Below, one piece after another: positions 37,442 through 47,917 of a stretch of 64,000 bases of DNA (positions within the stretch are counted from its first letter, which is position 1; each line of letters starts with the position of its first letter). The position numbers and the translations under genes are program-made. The notes beneath the pieces are model-generated. The model saw only the letters and a list, made by a program, of their open reading frames with translations. It was not told where the DNA came from and made no database searches. The DNA is from Fasciola hepatica (Eukaryota > Platyhelminthes > Trematoda > Plagiorchiida > Fasciolidae): the NCBI GenBank assembly GCA_948099385.1, contig CANUEZ040000167.1, positions 3,819,001 to 3,883,000 of the forward strand. Reading direction: 5' to 3'.

Positions 37442-39530
37442 TCTAATCTCCCACTACCGATACTTATATTGATATAACCAAACACATTTTTTGCTAAATC
37501 ACACACCAGTTAATAAATCACATGAATTTGGAAAGTAAACGCAGAGGAATAACACCAAGTAAGATCTCTAAAGCTCAACACGATGCATGGCGAGCGTCAT
37601 AATGCAATGCCGTAGTTAAATATGATAGCTTATTGTACTTGAGTACTGTGTTACCGATACAGTTTCCGCATATGAACTATGGCAAGTAGATGGTCCTTAA
37701 AGTAGGCGAATAGGCGAGTACTGACAAACTAGCTTTCATCTTTACCTTATTCATTCCTTTTTTCACCAACAACAGTACTCCGCTAAGGTTTTTTTAATAA
37801 AGTAAAATTGAGCCACAACTTTCGGATCGATAATCACTAAAATAATACATATCGCGTATCACTGAGAAAGGAAGGAACAACTGAATACAAATGAATCTAG
37901 AAAGAATGCTCAAAAACCAGACGTAAACATCGATCGATTAACATTCAAGGTTGGCCGTAAAAATGACAGCATTGGAAAATTTGATTCTGATATTTTCTAA
38001 AGTTTCAGTGTGGTTGGTTTGTACACCTCAGTAGCTTCTAGAGAGGACTAAAACTTGAATTTGTCGGTAAGAATTATTCTTGTTAATCTCGAGGAAATAA
38101 AATGACAAAGGCAGCCGTCTGAAATGAAGAATAATGCAAATGAATTTTGTGCTGTTTTAAAGTCTAAGCTGTTTTCGAATAGTTGTTAAGATGAAACTCT
38201 AAAAGTATCCACTATGTCGCTACCGGGGAGGTGTATAACATTTAATCAGGTATATATTCATGTGTATGAGGCATTGAAGATTTTTGGTCACTGAGTGGCC
38301 CATACTCTAAAGAAACAGCTTTCCAAGAGGAACTGCTAGTCTGACAGACTATAAATGTTTGAACTCAATGAAGTTTGCATCTTTCGGGGTGTCACTGATG
38401 ACGCCTACCTTCTCCTGCTCCCGATTGGTTCAACCATAGTTTATTCCTAACTTATCAAAAATTATCATCAGTTATGAAACTTTCAGGCTATTCGAATGAA
38501 TTTCTTCGGAAATTTCCTAGCGTCACGTTTTTACTTGCCACTATTTTCTTGTAATCATCACGGGGCCTTTTAATCCTTTTGTCCAGATTTCGAATCCTGC
38601 TTTTTCGGCCCCAGTCACATTCCCCAATTGGCAGTCTCAAACTGGCCTCGACCACCTTCCTGGAATATTGTACCACTATTAAGAGGAAGCTAATAAAATG
38701 ATAGGATAAAAATAAAAATTGATGACGCACAGTAAACTGAGAGCCAACCCTTTAGCAGGACAGTTCGAACCTATCTGCAAATGCAACACGTGATCATCTT
38801 TGTAGGGCGCATACAGCCATTGTTAGATCGGATAAAATCTGTAGTAGATTACATCACTTCACCCTTCGTATCAACGGCGAACGGTAATTCAGTGGGAAAA
38901 TCATCTCTTTGGATATATGTTCATTGCTCTGAGGAAGCGTTTTCTCATAATGAAGAAAACATCTTTATCCAAGTGGGAAGCTTTGGAGTTTTGCCCACCG
39001 TATTTATTTGTGACGTCATGCATTACATTCAAGTTTTAAAATCGTGTTTTGATTTAAGAAGATCCCGGGGAGTGTCTGCAAAATATGCTTGCTAGATTAG
39101 CTCTCGGGATGTCAATCCTCTCTTCTGTAATAAATTAGCTGAACTTCCTAATTTTTACTAAAACCTCCCCTATATGCTGAAATAAAAATGAATGCTTGAC
39201 GGACCTCGATCATGTAGCCTGGATGTGAAACTCTTGCGTACGAAAATAACCGAGTATTTTCCCCGATACTGTTGAAACCCATGATGGTACAATTCTTTCC
39301 AATGGCTATTTGAGTTTTCCCTCCGTTCTGAGAGACAGATACACGGTTGGCCCTTGGGCACCAGGAAGTGTTTCCCTTAGGGTTAATATTCTTTCATCAG
39401 GGTGGTGGATTTTACCTCCACAATCTTGCAACTTACTTGTATTCCATATATTGCTAATCCCGAACTTTCCCGCTTCAGGCAATTATATCATGGAAACAAA
39501 ATTCACACGTGATGAACTTCCCACGGATCG
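31936..39530. other. Intronic sequence, mostly unrecognised
   Basis: Holds the AT microsatellite at 37389-37436 and several unassigned frames (minus 34493-34810, 105 codons; plus 38781-39095, 104 codons). A B-box-like TGTTCGATTTCC on minus near 36457 may be a worn tRNA-derived repeat. Confidence 0.4.
37389..37436. repeat. (AT)24 microsatellite
   Basis: A perfect 48-base AT dinucleotide run. Confidence 0.98.
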
Positions 39531-39850
39531 GCATTCAAAATCGTCTATCGAGTGCCCCCCAATCCCCACAAACACGTCCGCTTACACACACTGGCCACCG
39601 CAGAGGCGATTAGTATCCGTGTTTTCGCACCTGCTCTGTGTACACGGAAGAAATTCGTCCAAGCCCTCCAACTACCCTGGCCTCAAGTGGACCACCCCTA
39701 CCATGTAACCATCACAACCTAGTCGTGCGGATCGACTCATCGATCTAACCCCACCCCTATCCCCACAAACTGTGTCCAATCCGAATGACCCTTGACCATT
39801 TCAGCACAACCATCTCCTATATGACTTGTTAAGACTTGAGAATCAATCAT
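39531..39850 (+). mobile_element. PLE 3' end: intact C-terminus of GIY-YIG endonuclease plus 3' UTR
   Basis: The plus frame from 39531 reads AFKIVYRVPPNPHKHVRL, then TLATAEAISIRVFAPALC and KKFVQALQLPWPQVD, ending at TAG 39720-39722. It aligns in order with the endonuclease tail of the copy at 1-1.33 kb (AFKVIYRVPSN..., ATTEAIAIR, VQALQLPW). It lacks the stop seen there. The GIY-YIG core upstream is missing, so this is a severely 5'-truncated insertion. A C-rich 3' flank containing AATGACCCTTGACC resembles the flank of the first copy. Confidence 0.8.
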
Positions 39851-42800
39851 TAAAAACAATTGTTTGTGTTTGGATGTCACAACATGCACATTCCGGAATC
39901 TAAACTAAAGTTATCACTATGAATTTACACGGAAATTCATACTTCCAACCTTCGCTTGATATGCTATGAAAATGAGTAAAGACAAACTCATTGCGAAGAA
40001 AAAATAAATGACGACTACATTTTCGGAAATACCTCCATGTCTGATCATACCTTGTGAAACGTAGGTTTTCTTCAAGGTGGTAGTGTTTTTGGCACGAGCT
40101 GACTTATGTAAACAAATGTAAATAATCGTTTACGTGCACCCGCTTCAGCTCTTCACACCGGGTTTCTAATATGTCAAATCTTGATCAGCTTTCGATGAGG
40201 TATCCTTCTAGTTATCCGTCACCTTATCAGTGGCGATAATTGGTCCGCTCTACTCAGGGAAAGGAAGGTAATGTCGCGGGACGTGTCCATTCCTTCTGAT
40301 AATAATACTTATATTGAAAGGTCTCAGAAAGCGAAAATATCTGCTTGAAACTAAGTGTCCCCGCTCTGAATGTCAGCCGTATGACCGACGAATGAACTTT
40401 GGAAGAATCACCGTGTGATTCTAAAAATGGACTCTCCTGCCATGCACGCTCCGTAAGATACAAAAGAGAACAGAGCCATAAACCGTCTGTAGAGTGCTCA
40501 AATATAGGGATGATTGGACAGAAGAGTACCGAGTACGCATACCTGACGAGCATCAACAACCGTGAAACCGGTCGTGTGTTTCCGGGGAAAGTTTGTCCTG
40601 TCATCCAGACACAACGCCATGCTACTTGTATCAACAATCCATACTATAATCAGCCTAAATAACAAACTATGAAATCCGTGTCTCAACTTTCAACCGTTGT
40701 CAGTTCCTCGGTGTTTATTTCGGACGAAGTTTTGCAGCATCACATACGAAACGGCTGTAGAGTTAAATCTTCCGAACCAGACAGACATCGTGTTAACAAC
40801 TACAGTAGCTTCCATTTTTTCACAACGACGTTGGCCTACATTTTTATTCAGATTCACAGTTCTTTATTTATCCCGTACACACGTTCTACCACTGGGTTAG
40901 CTAACGAAGCGTGAAATTTGAATTACCCCTCAACCTGATTCTAGTTATCTCGGAACTGGAGTGGTGATTAGAAGGCTCAGAAACCAACAAATTAGGAGGC
41001 ACGCAAAAGACAGACTCCGTTTCCTCGGTTATTCTTCATCACATCAAATTATTCTTTCGCTGATAATTCAAAAAGGTAATTCTTTAAGATTAGTCAATGA
41101 AGCTTTTAATAGTTTAAATAGGAAAAAAGTACTTGTAAATCAAATAATCCGTATGCTTTTCGAAGGAAAATTGGGAAACTTCCGAGTCACATAAAACTGA
41201 ATGTCACTTTGGTCTCTTGTATATATCACGATTCTGAGAAAACTCCTTTACTGTTCTGGATTAAGGATTCTTCGGTTAAATAATACTATCGTTTTCATCG
41301 GGTGGGTTAGTTAAAAATAAATTCTTCATTTTTATTAGTTCCCTATTTTCATTTTGCCGCTGTTGTTACCTTACAAACCTATTCAATCCAGTCTTCAAGG
41401 TCAGACGTGCCCTGGAGACTGTTTGCTTCATAGTGTCATCGCGAACTCACTTCCCCGATTTAACTAATTGTTTTCAATGCCATGTGGATTAAACTTGAAA
41501 GATTATCAGACGGTTGATGGGCCTATTTGGATGAACCTGCCGTGAATGACAACTGTTGATGCCTGAAATTTTACTTATCCCAACAACATCGTATTTTTTG
41601 TGCCGAATCTGTCTTCGGTTACTACTGGATTATGTTTAATCTAAGGCGTAACCTAACTATTTTTGTATCAGCAATAGATACGAATTATTGACTTGATGCG
41701 ATTTCCGTTCTCTTCCTACTCTTTTCATACGTCTCAAAGACTTTCTTACTGATATTACTGTTGAGATATTGCCACGAAATCACCAAAACTAGTGCACGGT
41801 TAACGGTTGTCTGAAGTGAACAGAGCATTTTCTGTGGCCACTATTCGGTACACTAAACGGCATGGCTATTTAAGGCCGAATTCATGGCTAAGGAAACCAT
41901 TTCTACCTATTTTGATAAACTTTGGTAGTCATCCGATCTTTATTCATCTTCGCATCAGTTTATCACCAAGGTTTGACATAAATAGTACGCTTACTAAGGT
42001 CGTCGTCTTTATTATTTGTCATGGCCGTACACTAGGTGCAAAATGCTGGGCTTCTACCGGATTGGACTGACTTCGCATAGAACATTATGTGTTACGAAGT
42101 AAACGAAAATGAATTACCAACATGAATCTGATGTCACGTGCATCCGAAATTCATCCATATGTTTAGAGTAACTTGCATTCAGTTGCATTCTGGTCACTCT
42201 CTCCTGTCTTGACTGAAAAAATGGATATCTTAAGCGGACTTTAGGTGAACCACGATAATGCTTAACCACCATGTGTTTGTAGAATGCATGTGGCCTTTTG
42301 TATTCCGGATTAATTCGAAGAGTTGCAGGCCGAATCATCGCTTAAATCACCATATCATATTATATCTCCATTCTGCCATTAGAAAGACCCATTCACTTTG
42401 TAAAACACCAAGGAGATGTGAAACGACCCACAGTATTCAGCTGACAACAAAGAAAGTAGCTGAGACATTCGATCATCTGACTCGCATTTCCAAATTCACC
42501 ACCTTTGGCTAGGCTGATATTGTATACATGACCCATCAAATGGTTGGGTGAGATTATTCAACCAAAAACCCATAAACCCAACAAGTTCTGACTGCTGTCT
42601 GTCCTGGAACGTCTGATTTCCCAGCTGCTTCACAGTGCACGCGTGCATCAACTTAACATCATCAGTCGAGCGAAGTACATGGGAGCGGAATCTTCAATGA
42701 CTCTCGTTGATTTCTTCATTCAGGTGGGTAGATAACGTAGATACAAGAATAACCTTTGGTAAAACGTGCATGATGACATAAAACCAAATAGAAAAAAACA

Positions 42801-44414
42801 ATTCCTGTCAACAAAGTAGAACTTGGTGCTGAGTTTTCATGGGCTCCATGGTAACCGTTGTCAATTTTTTGATCAGTGATATCGAAGTTTTTCGAACTCG
42901 TTCGGTTTTGTCTCATCGAATTTCTGCAGTGTTCCCATCTGTAGTTTTTACAAACTAATCTCAAGTACATTGAAAGGTAGAACTCTCATCGCTTAATTGA
43001 TATTTTACATAAATTTCTTGCCTGAAAATCCCCATTGAATATTTGAAAACTGGACTATAACTCTTAGTTACAGGGTTTTGATGTGACTCAAGCAATGGGA
43101 ATGCGTGAACCCTCAGTTCATTGCTAATTTGTGGCCACCGGGTACGACAGTTTAAAAACAAAAACAAGCTCGATATGATCATCATCCAAAACCTCTTTGT
43201 CTGACAACAGAAGTTACAAAAGCTAGAAAAATGATCCATATCACGAGGGAAGAGAATAAGAGCGTTTGATCAAGTTGAAAGCTAAGCTGGCGTTCCATTC
43301 TGGTTGTAACAACTTCTCTGGTTGGTTTTGACATATTTGCGCATCTAAGACGCACTGAAACTCATTAGTGACAACTGTGCTACAAAACTGCTTGATGATT
43401 ATATTCGAAAAGTTCTGTTATGTAATCATATCCGGTAGTTTCTAAAAGAGAGCAAAATATATCGGAAATTCACTTTTATTCACCCCCTATGTTTGAACCA
43501 CTTGTAACATAATTAGTCCTTTGTTGGTTGTAGCACCAATAGCCAATTCACACCACAGATGACTGGGAATATGCCATTGTCGGATCGGTAGTTAGGCTGT
43601 TGATCTTTCAGAATTTGACCATGAACTTGTAAACGTATACTACTGCCAATGCGGCTCTACTCTTAAAAGAACTCGGTGTGTCCGACGAGATATAGTTGTG
43701 ACTGGAACAAAAACATATCACAATGACCTCTTTTCTGACAGTTCGGATTATTTCTCTACATGCCCATTAAATAATCTCAGCATAAACATAATCTACCGAC
43801 AGTGCTTGTTGTTCTGTTGGTAAATCCCGGTAACAGTATTTTCCATTCAATCTTTCGCAGGAATTTCACAGTTCAGAGAATCAAGGTAATTTTCCATAGG
43901 ATTCATGCGTACCAGTGTCACAAAAACGGCTTGTACGCTTCACCTAACATACAGATATACGATTAATGCACAGACAATGCTCAAGAACAAAAAAATCAGT
44001 GAGGTCACGACGGAAAAGTCAGATGTCTGATATAAGTATGTGCATATCGTTATGATATAGTCGGTTTATTTTTCTCTTAAACAAATGCAGACAGTTGGCT
44101 GAAGATATCTGAAAGGACTGAAATTCGGTTCGAATTTTCATCTGAATACGGAACTTATGATGCTCACATATGTTTGATTCGATTAGTACTGCACAGTTTC
44201 CATGCACGTCAGCATTAACTATTTGAACCAGCATCCAGTAGAATAAAACGTACTCTGTGCTTTAGCCATAATTCAATACTAGTGACAATAAGGAACGAGC
44301 TAGTAACCTTTTGCGCTTTATACTATGCATCAGACTCGAGTGATAGAAGAGATAGACTAAAGTAGGAGTGAATCACCTTGTAGACTTGGTGATTTTGACC
44401 GATGCCATACTAAC
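39851..44414. other. Intronic sequence, nothing recognised
   Basis: Bases 40254-40914 are covered by overlapping frames on both strands (127, 87, 81 and 67 codons) but show no known motif. 40961-41194 and 41807-42070 plus are unassigned frames. No repeat family was identified. Confidence 0.4.
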
Positions 44415-45660
44415 CTTTTGTTAACACGTGCGTGGCCAACTTGACTTGAGAAAAGTTTCCCACACCAATTGTCTCTTGAATGTTGTACAGCCCAAATGTG
44501 CCTGCCTTTTGCGGCTCAGGACATAGACGATCTTTTGAAACAGATTTGTGATACGTCTTTGTCGCATTCGATGGAAGCATTACGGTATTGTTCAGAGTTT
44601 TGGACGGTGTCACTGCTGTCACTGTTGTCGCTGTCGCTGTTGACGCCGTTGCAGTTGTGGCTGTGACCTTTCGGTTCGTTGCTGTCCCCGCAGTTGACGT
44701 TGTTGTTTTTGTTGTTGAATCAGAGCTGTTCGCGTTCACCAAGCCCAACATAGTCGGTCCAAGTTGACTTGGGCACGATGGTGCCAGTCGCATCTTGCAA
44801 TCGGAACGCATAGCCTGATCCGCTTTTTCTGAGAGGGGTGAATCTGGACTAGTCCGAGGTTGATGATTGTGTTCTAACTTGGTTTTAACGTGCATGGAAA
44901 GAGGACGCTTTGGGCTTCGTGTGGATTGGAGTAGATTTTGTTCAGCGTATTCATCACTCCCGCAGCTGGACGTGTAAAACAGTACTGGCTGGGACGGTGT
45001 GGTGTATAACTGTGTCTTGGCATGTGATCTCATTTGTTTTGTCCCTGTTATGTTTGTTGTCACGGTGGCATTTGATATGTTTCGTAAATTTGAAATTGTC
45101 AGGGGGTGCGAACGACATGTTAGATTTGATCGGCTGGATGATGATGACCCTACGCGAGGGATGGAGTGGGCAATCTCAGGACTTGGGTAGTTGGTAACAC
45201 TCTGATTTAATTGTGAACGCTCGTGTACACGACGATGACGACGATGGTGACATTGATGATGTTCACGGTGAACTTGGGTGCATGTCGACTGTTGTACTTC
45301 CGACGATCGAGACACGAGGGATATAGGCGTTTCTCGACTGTCGGAAGGAAACTGGTCACTGATATAACTTAAATCATTCGGACGGATATCGGAACGAAAG
45401 GCTTCCACGGCAATCTTGCTGAATTGTCTGCCCAGGCTGTACGATTCGTTATCCCTGGAGTCAGTATCAAAGCTAAGCCCAGTATCCAAACCCATGGTAC
45501 GAGATCTCGGGATCAATGAAGCGTCAAACCAATGATTTCCAGATGAAAGTGTTCTTCTTCGACCGTTCTGATTACTTCGGCTTGGCTCTGTCATGCTTCT
45601 GATTCCAGATAACGTGCTGAAGACGAAATTAGTGGGGAAAGTGTAGACTTTTGAAAGCAT
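44415..45660 (-). CDS. NIM1-like Ser/Thr kinase, first recognised coding exon (long N-terminus and glycine loop)
   Basis: A 415-codon open frame, the longest in the window, ends at donor AAAG/GTTAGT (phase 1). The last residues, YNIQETIGVGNFSQVKLATH plus VLTK, are kinase subdomain I; GNFSQVKL and LTK fit the NIM1 family closely. The roughly 390 residues before it are Ser/Thr-rich and likely disordered, with a His/Arg cluster (about 131-148 counted from 45660) and a Thr/Ala-rich run (about 313-351). NIM1 kinases usually have a much shorter N-terminus. Start choice: ATG 45660 has a weak context and lies upstream of a strong splice acceptor (exon from 45616). ATG at 45592-45594 (MTEPSRSNQNGRRR), with A at -3, is my preferred start. 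An in-frame TGA lies just upstream of 45660. The catalytic lysine is in the exon at 9520-9641. Confidence 0.87.
45617..45645 (-). promoter_or_regulatory. Splice acceptor just upstream of the likely kinase start codon
   Basis: On minus, CCCCACTAATTTCGTCTTCAG has a branch-like CTAAT, a pyrimidine tract and CAG, with the exon beginning at 45616, 22 bases before ATG 45594. It could receive a 5' UTR exon in cis, or a spliced leader in trans, which is common in flatworms. No donor partner was identified. Confidence 0.5.
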
Positions 45661-47719
45661 GAACGATTCGGGATCGCGAATTCCTCATGGCAGAATAGCT
45701 CTGCATATCAGAATGTAGACTTACCAAGAAACAGTAGTTGTTCACCCGTACATGAATCTTGTGAACTGGGAAGAAATGGAGGAACTGAAGACAGCTACTG
45801 GGTAGTGGTGTATTGTTGCTTTTTAATCCGACGTACTGATTAAAGTATCACATTGAAACCGGTTTATCAGTCCGACGAGGTACGAATTTATTCGACAGGA
45901 AACAGTCTATTATGGAATGCAGCACACATTCTACCACTTGGCAAATGAATCATTGACCAGAAATCAAATTACCTTCTGAGAAAAATTCAAAATGGTAAAC
46001 CCCGTTTGTGTCTAGGCATGTGTGTCTGTCCAACGGGAAACTGAGTTGTCCGTGTAATGAGTACACGCGCATACACACACATATTCGCGCACCGGTGCGT
46101 GGATTAGACCAATCAAACTTTTGGGTTCAATGGCAGCTGGCATAGTGTGAAATTTACTTACAGGAAATAAAATGCTGGCCCAAAATGAACGCCTTATAGC
46201 TGTAATATATATCACACTGTTGGATGGCTTGAGTACCAGTCACGTTAAGTTCGGTCATTGTTAAATTCACATGAATAAGTCGCTAATATACTTGGAACTC
46301 TCCTCAAAGCACGAAAGTGTTCATTGTTCTCAGTTTCCCACTACACCTCAGTTTCAACTGAAGGTAAAAGGAAAATCTGATTTCCCAACCACGGCGAAAT
46401 CTGTGAGACTCCAGCAGGGTCCATTTGAAAATATTTTAGTCCACTAGAAACACAAGTGTCGTAGTTATTATTATTATCGCAATGTACACTACGAACAATG
46501 ACCTTTTGGAAAGCAATGTGAGTACCCTTTTCTTCTAATATCATGATATTTTGAATCATGACAAATCCAGCACCAATACAATGCTTTACTTTCTCAAATA
46601 AAGTAATCAGTAATCGGTTGTGAGTAGTGCGTAGATTGTTCAACAATGTTTTGTCGGAATTACTCGATCGGTATTTTGATTAGTGCCAGCAACCTGGCAT
46701 GAATACACGATATTACCTTTGTCCACGCATCCCCGTACTTGGGTCCTGTACAGGTATAATCTTTATATATAATGAATTTTTACATCATGGAGGGAGTAGA
46801 TTCTCGTCTTAGGGCGTGCTTACATCTAGTATTTTGACTAGGGACCGCATAGTCCTTGGACTCGAGGACTAACCCACACTGAACTCTGCGAATGGTAGCT
46901 AACATGTGTGGCAGACTTTTCTACAACGATAATCCCTTCGCACTGTGGAGAATCTTCTTTTTCTGATGACCGATTTTGGCCTGACAGGTATATACCAGTC
47001 ATCTTCTGGGATATTCGAGAAAAAATAATAACTACAATGGAAATGGATTGCACTGAATAAAATGTGAAATTGTCCTCTTGTTCGACTTGAATGACTCAGG
47101 AATATATTGACCTAGCCGTCTAATCAGCAGTTTCTCCCAACAGTTACCGATTGGTAGGAACTAGGTTCTTGTCCATGAACCATACATTTAGTAAGTAAAA
47201 ATAAGGTGATGCGAATAGTCGAGATTTCTTTTCAGGTATGAACAAATCTTAAAAGTTGATTAAATAGATATTCAAAACAATCAGATTTTCTATAACTGGA
47301 CTATGAGTCACGTTGAAAGTTTCAAAAATTCCCCCTTAAAGTTTGCCCAGTTCAAGAGGAAATTAGACTTGCTATACATGGTGTGACATGGATTGACTTT
47401 GTTCTGTTCAGACAACCATTAACCGCGCACTGGGTGAGGTGGCTTTGGAGGTAGCGGCATACAAAGTAGAGCTGAGGCAGCTTCAAGCGAACTGACGTAA
47501 ACAACATACTCTCAAATCGTATGACAATCCTCGGAGTGATATCATTTAAAAGACGTTTATAGCGGCCCAACTTTTTTCATTAGGATGTTACCTTAGGTAT
47601 ACGGCCGTGATAAAGCGGCAGCGAATAACGTGATTTGTGGAAATTACCTTCCCAAATGTATTTTTCTTTTAGAGTTAAATTACAGCTGCACTTAAAAGTG
47701 CTTGGGTGATGTGGCATTT
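45661..47719. other. Sequence 5' of the kinase exon, nothing recognised
   Basis: May include an upstream intron or promoter of the kinase gene, but no TATA box, 5' UTR exon or CpG cluster can be assigned. Short frames only (largest 46341-46646 minus, 101 codons, no motif). Confidence 0.4.
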
Positions 47720-47917
47720 CCAAGGTGTTCGATTCACAATCGTTCACCCCGGGTTCGAGTCCTCGTGGGGGCTCGGTGGATATGCACTGCTGATGATTCC
47801 CAACAAGGATGAAACAGCTGTACAGTGCTTCCATGGTTTTCAATGGTGAGTTGAGCGTTCAAGCTGCATGATGAATCATATTATATACAAAAATCTAATC
47901 TCCTACAACTCAATTGC
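47720..47917 (+). mobile_element. Hammerhead-bearing tRNA-derived element, 5'-truncated, best-preserved ribozyme
   Basis: It starts inside the tRNA-like region (GTGTTCGATTCACAATCG) and keeps the B box GGTTCGAGTCC (47752-47762), GGGGGCTCGGTGG, the complete hammerhead core and the 3' tail (CATGATGAATCATATTATA, ending in CTCCTACAACTCAATTGC). It lies upstream of the kinase exon, on the opposite strand. Confidence 0.8.
47784..47828 (+). ncRNA. Type I hammerhead ribozyme, all core elements present
   Basis: In order: stem I 5' strand GCACTG (47784-47789); core CTGATGA (47790-47796); helix II 47797-47810 (TCC/GGA pairs closing a CAACAA loop, with a U-U mismatch next to the core); core GAAA (47811-47814); stem III CAGCTG (47815-47820), self-complementary; cleavage dinucleotide TA (47821-47822, GUA triplet); stem I 3' strand CAGTGC (47823-47828), fully paired with the 5' strand. 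Stem I can extend past an internal loop as TGGA/TCCA (47777-47780 with 47830-47833). Cleavage would fall after 47822. The palindromic stem III suggests activity as a dimer, as in PLE and retrozyme hammerheads. The weak helix II is the main doubt. Confidence 0.75.

Larger units (their letters stand above)
9642..44414 (-). other. 34.8-kb phase-1 intron of the kinase gene
   Basis: Donor AAAG/GTTAGT at 44415/44414 and acceptor TTGATCTGCAG at 9642. The two flanking exons join in frame across a phase-1 junction to give a continuous kinase N-lobe. The intron hosts most of the mobile elements described here. Confidence 0.8.

Noticed and set aside
45595..45660. ATG at 45660 as the definite kinase start
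   Set aside because: Its context is poor and a strong splice acceptor lies between it and the next ATG; it is kept only as an outer bound.
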